A DNA stretch of 64,000 nt from Sycon ciliatum. Its lineage: Eukaryota; Porifera; Calcarea; Leucosolenida; Sycettidae. The translations under genes were made by a program, and so were the position numbers. Location of the stretch: contig NC_088646.1 in assembly GCF_964019385.1 (NCBI RefSeq), positions 16,120,823 through 16,184,822 of the forward strand, written 5' to 3'. The notes below the pieces were generated by a model. It saw only the letters and a list, made by a program, of their open reading frames with translations. It did no database searches and had not been told where the DNA came from. This document shows, piece after piece, positions 43,451 through 64,000 of the stretch. Position 1 is the first letter of the stretch, and each line of letters starts with the position of its first letter.

Positions 43451-46400
43451 ATGACTACGTCGCGAAGAGGAGTTGGCTGGTGGCTGGCATGGTTGACGGT
43501 TACCTCTCTGTTGGTGGCTAGTACTAGCGGCCATGCAGCCCACAACGGAATCCGTTCGGCGTTTACACCGTCCACTTGCAAGCTGGAGAGGAAACAGCTG
43601 AAGACAATCCCAAACCGAATGATCAGCACGAGATCGTCATTTCGTAACGGTGCCAAAGAGGTTCGTTTCCTTCGTGCAAAGAGTCGCAGCGAGTGCAACG
43701 ACTGGTGTTGTTCGTATGATGCTTGCGACACGGTCATGTTCATCGGCCCCGATGCGTCTGTGTGGAGATCTCGGACGCCAGAGCAGGTAGCAACTGAGGA
43801 GAACTGTGCACTGCTCGCTTGTAATCACTTCTGTGTGGTGGACCGTGCCGCTCACCAGGGTATCTACATTTCCAAAGTCTCCGACGCACCCTTCGGGAGT
43901 CAAGCATTGCCTGAACGAATAATTCAGCATTCTGTGACTGGTAAGCAGTATGGCATACTGTGTAGTGCAGTACTAGTACTTCCTTTTTTCTCTACAGTAC
44001 TGTGCTGCTCATTGAAATCCAGCCGCGTCACTCAAGTACGCGCCGGGCGTTGCGCAGCCCGAGACCTGCGAACACTGGGCTGCGAAATGATGCAAGGCGC
44101 AAACTTGAGAGACGCGGCTGGATTTCATTGAGCAGTGCTGTGCTAACTACTAAGTAGTGTAAACAAATGAACACACCAAGGCCAGTCCGTCACTGTATTG
44201 GGGATACGAAATCCATTTAGGAATACACGTAATGCACACCACGGAAAATCAGAGGAGGGTGAACCAGCACAAAACTAGATGCCTTATGGAAGTAGCCAAT
44301 GATACATGCAATTACCCTCCGGTGCCGTACCCATTGCCTGGCATCCTAGGCGAGTGCACACATCCCATAGTTGCACAGAAATCACAGCGCTCTACCCGCT
44401 TTCACCTCCCTTGCAGTACATCGGCCTCTATAGCAATGTGCGTCCATGCATCGGGGATTTGTAGCACCCAGGGAGACAATATAGGCGACTGTAACGCCAA
44501 ACAATCATGCGGAGTTTCACTGCTGCAGGTCAGTGCAGTGGTTCCAATCACCGAAGTTGGCCCAGGGCCGGCGTATCCGTACTCGCACATACCGTAGAAT
44601 CCCGCGGATAAGCCCACCCGTGTATAAGCCCATGCTCGCGCATAAGCCCAGGCCAAGTTCGAAAATCACGAAGCTTCGTTGTACAAGCTCATGGGCCCAG
44701 GTCGTACCATGTACGTTTTTCTCGTTTTTCTTTGGTACATTTCAACACAATCATCGGGTGTTTTTGTTTGCACAGTGATTTTCAGCAATGTATTTCTTAC
44801 TTCTTTTCAATAGCACATTTTTGGTGTCGGCGTATAAGCCCACCAAAATGTCCTTATGAAACAGATAAGCCCAGGAGCTTATCCGCGGCATCGCTGGGCT
44901 GCATGGGTCACACTTGCGGTCAGCAGTTCAAGATCATGATCGCGAGTTGCCTAGACCACGGCCCGGGGCACATATAAGTTCCAAATCTCAGGTTGAACGC
45001 ATATCGTTTCGGTTCTTCATGCCAGAATTTACTAATCGGCAGTAATTCCGAAATTATGTGCATAGGTATTAGGGGCCGAAGCTGCCTTATTATGCAGCCA
45101 TTTACTAGTTTACGTTACATTCGCCAAAAATCCGCCCTATGGTGCACATGGCAGTCGCTTTATACCATGCACAGCATTAGCTGGATTTTTTTATGCATTC
45201 TGCAGAGCTGGCAGACTACGCAGAGAGAGAGACCAAGTATGTGATTATGCGCCCGGCCGCTCTAAACGCGCAAGACCCCCACAACAGTCTATCCGTTTGC
45301 GAAAACGGCATGGGGGCCGGGGGGGGGGGGGGGGGTCAAAGGTACTTTACAGTAGTGTATAAATATTCGTCTGGAATTTAATTTCGTCTTTTCGTCCAAG
45401 GAGCTTTTGGACTAAATTAAATGCCGGACTAATGTCGATTTGTCGAGCTTTTCTATACATGCTTATGGTCCATGAACGAAATTTTCAACCGGACGAACTT
45501 CCTTTCTGTGGAGTTGGACGAAATTATTGACCGACGAAATTTTCTGCCTCTACAGTACACGATCAAGTTGTGTACATGTCGACAGTACAACATACTTCAG
45601 TAGTAAATTTACGACTGCACTGAGACGAATCTATGATTCGTGTTTCGACTACTACTTTTCGGAAAGAAAAGAGTGAAGTTCACTTCCCAGTTCGCGTGCC
45701 GAAAGGTGTTCGCGAACTTGAATGTGAGATCCGTGATGCTAAAGCTTCTTATATTTATACCACATGTGCGTGTAATACAGTCCGTGTGTTGATGTAGCCC
45801 GAACTGGTTAGTGACGACTTTGACATGATTTCTTTTGTTCTAATGCGCTCCTTTGCAGATGTTGAACGCATTGAAGCAACACAGCCAGTGGTCACAACTC
45901 ACTCAGTAGAAACAACAAGCAAGCCCTCGCCCACTACTACTCCGCTCATAGCAACGACTAGCGTGACAACGACAGTTGCGGTAACCACGCACACAGTTAC
46001 AACTCGGCAAGACCTCGCCACAACCAGTAACATCCCAACTACGCAGAGAGCTACATACACATCTCCAGCTATGGACCAGACGTCTGAATCTGCATCGGAA
46101 CAAGAAACCGGAACAGCAGTGGCATCATCTGATAGTGCCATGATGTCCAACATGTCTGGAACTGACCCGCCACCCACGGATGCTCATGCGGAACCATCGG
46201 AATCCTCCACTGATGCTGCACGGGCAACTGGGCTAAAGGGCGATGCACTATTGAAGGCTGTGTCATCCACACCAGACCCTATCAATGCAAACGCCAGGTT
46301 CTCTGGTACATCAACATTGATTATTGGGTTGGCAGTGGGCCTGCTTGCGTTCTTTGCCGTTTTCTTCATGGTGTCGAGGCAATGGGTGAGATTCGCTCGA

Positions 46401-46454
46401 ACGAGAGTTCACAAGCAGAAGGAAGATTATTTGATCAATGGAATGTATGCCTAA
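43451..46454 (+). CDS. MANEC/MANSC-type eight-cysteine type I membrane protein, 361 aa
   Basis: Two exons, 43451-43940 and 45859-46454, join in phase. Residues 1-26 look like a signal peptide (hydrophobic WWLAWLTVTSLLVA). Residues 43-150 contain eight cysteines in the pattern C, C, CC, C, C, C, C (SECNDWCCSYDAC, then CALLACNHFC), as in the MANEC/MANSC domain of animal surface proteins. Exon 2 encodes a Thr/Ser-rich, probably O-glycosylated stalk of about 130 residues, one membrane segment (about 317-335, LIIGLAVGLLAFFAVFFMV) and a short basic tail ending DYLINGMYA. The tail contains a tyrosine and could carry a sorting signal. No second extracellular domain is present, so it is simpler than vertebrate MANSC1, LRP11 or KIAA0319 relatives. 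The stop lies 264 bases from the GFER stop on the other strand. Confidence 0.75.
43995..44143. repeat. Short foldback element in the MANEC gene intron
   Basis: ctgctcattgaaatccagcc and its inverse (ggctggatttcattgagcag) bracket a spacer of about 80 bases. The arms extend over tactgtgctg/cagtgctgtg. Confidence 0.6.
44592..44888. repeat. TA-flanked MITE family B, copy 2
   Basis: Starts ccgtagaatcccgcggataa after TA, and repeats ataagccca in the inverse of the 8151-9022 copy. The right terminus has diverged after cttatccgcgg. It lacks the hAT insertion of copy 1. The remaining intron to 45858 has an 18-base G run at about 45317-45334 and no recognised gene. Confidence 0.6.
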
Positions 46455-46718
46455 CTATCTTGAGCAATACCTTAAACTCGGCAATCCGCAAGCATCAGCG
46501 ACATAAGCAGCTAGTGAAGAAAGTAGCAACAGCATAATTATGTATGTGTGTGGGTGTGTGTGGGTGTGTGTGTGGGCGTGTTCACGTTCTTCAACGTAGG
46601 AATATTTTTCTAGAATATCAGCTCAAAATAACGTTAAGTTTGGTACTGTGAGGTGCTGGCATATTTCATGGTGTGGCTCTGTCATGATTGTACGGCTACT
46701 CTCTATATACTATCCGGC

Positions 46719-49700
46719 TTAATCACAAGAGCCGTCTTTCCACCCATGTTTCCATCTTTCGTTGACAAGCGAGCAGTCGTATGCTTTTTTCCCCAGCCTA
46801 ACGTTGACTTCATTGTGGGCACTGCACATCCATTGGGATAGCTGATGTTGGCTTCTGACATCAGGGGGATTGTCCTTCATCCTGGATGCCGGATAAGAAA
46901 GATGGAAAAAAGTGGGGTTATAAATTCAGGAGATGTTCTGTCCATCGCCATTACACGAAACCACTTGAAAGAACTCAGTCTCGGTTATTCTTTTAAAATC
47001 TTGTTATGGAATGTGCAGTGTATGGCCAGGGACAATTTTCAGTAGTTGATATACAAATCAAGGGCTTGTGGTGTTGGCAAGCAGAAGCGTCAGCATGGCA
47101 CATACGTGTTCATCAGCTACGCTGATTATTATTGACAACATAGGGAAAGGATGCATGCCACAAGCACGCACGTCTTTCCCGACCTCCATCAGTCATCTGA
47201 ACAATATTGGGCAATTGAGCTCATTTAAAAAAGCTCAATACAGTGTATAGGCAAATGCATTACCTCCACACATGCATGTGCACTCTAGCACACCAATGTT
47301 CATGGAGTGAAGATGATAAAATACAATGCTTTTTGCACGTACAATAACTAGTTCCTGTTTCCTGTCCGCAGGACGTGAAGTAGGACAGTAGAGTACCGGT
47401 AGTTACATTGGATACTAGTACATGTATTACCAAGAGTACATACCCCCCACCCCCCCCCCCCCCCCCCCCCCCCCAGAGCGTGCAACGCCTGATACAGCTC
47501 TGCATAGGGTCTTGGTCGAGCGTAATCGGATCTTCTGATGTCACGCGTACACTCCACACCAGCGCAAGGCCGGTCTCGAGGCAGGGCACCGTTGTTTTTG
47601 ATCCGAGAGTACCCGCAATTCCCCGGGTTCCCCTCAGATGTGTACGGTATTATGACGCAAAGATCCGATTACGCTCGACCAAGACCCTGTGCAGAGCTGG
47701 ATCAGGCGTTGCACACTCTAGGGGGGGGGGTTATGAACTCTTGGTATTAGGTTAGTATTATAATGTGAGTAATAACATTACTCACCATACTTGCAGGTGC
47801 TCAGCGCAATCGTCGCAAGGATAAAACCGAGAAAAGAGCCTCATGAACTGCTTCGCTTCTTTCTGTTTCTGCTCACTGGGCTTGTCTGGATAGTATGCAG
47901 CCATTGTGTGAAGAAAGGACCAGGTTGCCCTTCCTAAAGACACCCGATCCTCAGGGCATGGCTTCTCCTCAGCTGGTGCCTGTGCGGCTGGTGCAACCTT
48001 GGGCACAGTCTGCAGAAAGGAGAGAAGAGTAGTACATGATTTATACAGTGCAAGCAAAGATCCATATTTTATATAATTCAAATTTTGATTGTCCGGATAA
48101 AGCTGGGCAGAGGTCACAGACGCATTTGGAGATGAAATTATCTAGGAAACTCCATACGGGCAAAGTGTACACATTCAACATGCGGCATTCACCCCATCTG
48201 CATTTACAATGCTGCTCAATGATACCTGAGCATGGTGAAGTAGCTAGCACTGGGTACTGTGCAGACCTCTAGACCTGTAAACACTGCTGGCTTGTGCAGG
48301 GCGATGACTTAAAAAAAATGTGCATGGATTTTACTGAGCACGAACAGTGCATTTCACATACTCGTACCGGTATACGGCGATCAATGTACGAGATGACTGG
48401 ACAGTGGGTTGCAAGTCTAAGCCCAAAGTATAGCATAGATGATGAATAGCAATGTAGTACATGTAGTATGCGACCAATCATATGATAGTATATTAGCAAG
48501 AGTCCACAAACCAGAGTATGGAAGTGAGTGTGATCTCTTTTCTATGGGCCAGCGGCGCGCTGCCTTCATTACATCATTCAGCTGCAGTCTGCATACTGCG
48601 GAATATCAAACGCCACACTTTCCCTCTGGTTCGAAATGAACTTTCATACGGAACTGGGGTTCACACGCCAAAATTTAGAGATCGTGTAGGTACTGGAACG
48701 AATCGAGTAAAAATGGATGTGCTCGTACGAGAAATGGTGGGTTTGAGTGCATGCTTTCAGAGCGTGATGGAGGCAAGTTACGCAATGAAGGCAGCGCGCC
48801 ACGCACGGTCCCACAATCACAGTTGCATACTCTTGTTTATGCACTCTTGATATTAGGGGAATCAAAATTTGGCTCCACGGGTAGTAGGTGGAGAGTTATG
48901 ACTCCCCAGCTGTGATTGCCCACCACACGCACCACGGCAGAGGCAGGCACTGTCGGTTGGGATACAAAACAAAAATGCAGAAAACACAAACAAGCTGCGC
49001 TGAGCGGCTACCAAGTAACACCCTGAACCTGGAAAGCGAAAGGACTTAATGCACAGACTCAACAATGTGTACATGCATGCAAATGCATTGCACAGTGAAC
49101 TCTTCGCGGTCACATAAGTTACTCTTTGGCTAAGGATACATGCGACCAACAGTCCATTCAGGGGGTTGTGGACTCTTCATGGAATGCTGTGTCACTACAA
49201 CCGAGTCACAGGCACTGCAGGTTGTTGCCTGCACGGTGCACTACACAGGCACGGTGACCAGGTGACTGGTGTACGCATCTGCCATCAGTACGGGATGGCG
49301 TACGGGACTGCGTCCGATTGGGAAAGGGGCCGAGCGCTGTCTTGAAGAATGGTCAAACCAAGAGTCCAAGACCATTTGACTCAGCGTCTAGATGACTACA
49401 GGTTCTAGGGGTTTCACGTTCATCTTCTATAAGAACGAAGTGGCGCTTTCAGGGACAATTTTCGACACAAAACTCTATCCAATGGGGTACACTCACTCGG
49501 TTTCGGGGAAAGGCGCAAGTTGGATGGGGAATATAAGACAAAGGGAGCGTCTCAGCTTCCTCAGGCCAAGATCATTCAACTCAGCATCCCAAAGACCAAA
49601 AGTAATGACATTTTTTTAATTATAAACTAGGAGAGCATGTACATGTAACTGCATAATTCCAACATGGTGTATACAACCCCAACTGTTTTGATATTGAGGC

Positions 49701-50278
49701 TGTGCAAGGCACTCTTGAAATCTCCTACATGTTTGACTGTTTCAGTGCTGTCCGACGACCCTCATGAATACCATCCAAGTGTCCTTGATGCCAGTATCAA
49801 CCACATGAAAGTCGAGATTAATCTGCACAATTTCGCACAAACGGATCTGCACTGCACGTACACCGGAGCTGTGAATACGTCGAGCCGAGACTACCCGCAG
49901 CCATCAAAGACCAGACATGCTCAGTATCCTGCCAAACTTCTAGACTTACTACAGTCATGACACGGTCGGCCCATACTGTCATAGTGAGAAAAGTGCCATA
50001 CATGTAAGTAAAATTTGAAGCGGTTCAAGCTTCACCATGTGTTTCCCCCTTTCTAATCCCTTGATTGTAACCAAGTGAATAAATATACTACGTAGTAAAA
50101 CGTTACATTGCCATGTAATTTCCGGATGAAAATCAAGTGCAGCATATGTACGTATTGCATATCTACATGACTGTATACTCACCCCCTTCTTACTAGTATC
50201 CTTTGCCCACGACTGGAAATCTGAACAGGCCCGGCATGGAGGTTTTCCAGCTTTCGACTCTGCAGTTGCACTGGCCAT
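46719..50278 (-). CDS. GFER: FAD-linked sulfhydryl oxidase ERV1/ALR, 160 aa
   Basis: ALR reoxidises MIA40/CHCHD4 in the mitochondrial intermembrane space, passing electrons through FAD to cytochrome c or oxygen. Exons 50278-50183, 48009-47786 and 46881-46719 join in phase (483 bases). The N-terminus has the family motif [12 protein letters not shown] (residues 13-24) with the shuttle C-x2-C. The core has [16 protein letters not shown], the active-site [11 protein letters not shown] (Cys 97/100), [17 protein letters not shown] and the structural C-x16-C pair ending YDC, then WKDGSCD at the C-terminus. The first exon donor is gtgagt. Exon 2 must use the donor at 47785 rather than the nearer gtatgg to match exon 3. 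No presequence is visible, so it resembles the short form. Intron 2 of the gene (46882-47785) contains a foldback MITE. Confidence 0.93.
47428..47746. repeat. MITE with about 80-bp inverted arms and C/G tracts
   Basis: The left arm taccaagagtacata, a long C run (about 47444-47474), then gtgcaacgcctgatacagct. The right arm is the inverse and includes a 10-base G run and tgaactcttggta. The C/G runs lie at the same place in both arms, so they are part of the element. Confidence 0.65.
49140..49615. repeat. Diverged copy of the right half of the palindromic Kolobok MITE
   Basis: tcttataagaacgaagtggc, gggagcgtctcagcttcctc and cattcaactcagca occur in the order and spacing of 23630-23810. Overall similarity is roughly 70-75%. 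The left arm is only partly recognisable. It lies in GFER intron 1. Confidence 0.55.
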
Positions 50279-51015
50279 TTCTATGTAAAACGTCTGGTAA
50301 AATAGTACCGTGTGAGTGCCTTCAGTTCAAGATCATTGACCTCGGGTGTATGTTCGTTGCTCAATTCAAGTACATGATTGCGAAATCAAGCTGCGAACAC
50401 TTTAGCATGAAGTAAATACTCAATGTAATCCTTCTTCTCACAAAACTAGTCTTTGCCCCATGGATGAGAACAATGAGGATAAAAGTAACGTTAGTTACTA
50501 GTGGTGCTGTAGTAGTTGATTCGATAGAGCAACATCCTGATGATCCATACCAAGCAGCTTGTTGTGGAAGTATCCTGCCAACATTTGCAACTAAACTGAT
50601 TCAGTGATATACTGACCCAATCATGTAGCGATCTAGAATAGTAGAATGATGTACATGATGTAGGCCACACAGCAATGCATGGGGCCGGGGAAACACCGAA
50701 AACGGCACGTGGTGCAAGGATTTTTTGGCACATTTCTTGTTTCTTTTTTTTTGCTACCATCATGACGACATACACCGATACGGCGTCCATGGCAACAGCG
50801 AGGCCACGTAGCTTTCGCCATCTTTCACATTTTGTTGAATCTCCGGGGGAAGAAGTCTGTGTGGCCAAGGTGTTTGTGTCCTTGGAAATTTGATTTTGCT
50901 TTGGTGTTATTCACCGTTCGCCAAACACACTACGAAAGGTAGCTTACACTTGAGGTGCTGTCTCCGACAGTTTTTTAGCCTGACGATTTGGGATTTCTCT
51001 CAATTTGTGGTCCAG
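50279..51015. promoter_or_regulatory. Probable shared promoter of GFER and RPN2
   Basis: The divergent start codons are 736 bases apart. A minus-strand frame beginning at 50868 (MATQTSSPGDSTKCERW) could be a short exon but has no recognised homology and no clear downstream partner. No TATA box stands out. Regulatory function is inferred only from arrangement. Confidence 0.4.
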
Positions 51016-63747
<12,732 letters not shown>

Positions 63748-64000
63748 AGGCAGTGAATGCCGTGGTCATGAGAACGCCCAGTGCGCTCGCTTGCTTTCTA
63801 TCTTATTGTCATGGCTGCTTGCTACAACCGCAAGCAATGTCGCTTGGCTTGCAAACGGCTTGGCTGCTAGGACCGTTAAACTCTTAACCCTGCTGCATGT
63901 ACTAGATGTGGAAGAAGGCCAACAACTGCAACAATCACAACCACAGTTTTCATCTCTTCCTTCTTCACTGATTGAACATAAAAATATTTCATTATATTCA

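Noticed and set aside
47260..47589. Gly-rich protein on the minus strand
   Set aside because: The glycine run comes from the poly-C tract of a MITE.
50633..50868. Separate minus-strand gene beginning MATQTSSPGDSTKCERW
   Set aside because: Short, with no recognised family or clear partner exon, and it lies in the GFER/RPN2 promoter interval. It is mentioned only as a possibility.

Overview
The window is nuclear DNA of an animal, most likely an invertebrate. It holds intron-rich orthologues of conserved metazoan genes with GT-AG splice sites, and a dense, nested population of eukaryotic transposons: Kolobok, piggyBac, hAT, PIF/Harbinger, Tc1/mariner-like MITEs, BEL/Pao, a LINE and a tRNA-like SINE. 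Nothing bacterial or viral was recognised. A sponge or other early-branching animal is plausible, but the sequence alone does not settle the phylum.

Cellular genes, left to right. Glycerol kinase (minus strand, exons 1-7 between 10658 and 753) runs off the left edge. RAD23 (plus, 11381-29782, 11 coding exons, 404 aa) starts head-to-head with it across about 0.7 kb that includes a GC-rich island. DPY30 (minus, 34083-31808, 124 aa) is tail-to-tail with RAD23. A spliced MANEC/MANSC-type eight-cysteine membrane protein (plus, 43451-46454, 361 aa) is tail-to-tail with the sulfhydryl oxidase GFER/ALR (minus, 50278-46719, 160 aa). GFER is head-to-head with ribophorin II, RPN2 (plus, 51016-63747, 22 exons, 624 aa). 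All these models were built by reading exons and splice sites directly, and every junction keeps reading phase.

Mobile DNA fills introns and intergenic space. The centrepiece is an apparently intact 5.4 kb Kolobok-type transposon (37403-42819). It has TTAA target duplications and two convergent spliced genes: a 752-aa THAP-domain transposase, and a 224-aa acidic protein with a cysteine-rich domain like the cytoplasmic ballast domain of P2X7. It sits inside the right end of an 861-bp palindromic relative, and a second copy of that relative lies in a RAD23 intron. Another RAD23 intron carries a duplicated two-gene cassette: a papain-like NC-x2-FA protein, and a tiny two-exon Cys/His protein. 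Between the two copies of the small gene the intron is about 92% identical while the coding exon is only about 59% identical. One cassette copy is interrupted by a 998-bp piggyBac MITE, and the other preserves the matching empty site.

Also present are a decayed BEL/Pao element in glycerol kinase intron 1, a SWIM zinc-finger pseudogene with an internal duplication, GGGTTA-like satellite split by a MITE, several nested MITEs whose target-site duplications can be read exactly, long (GT)n and poly-G/C tracts, and a strong excess of the palindrome TACATGTA.
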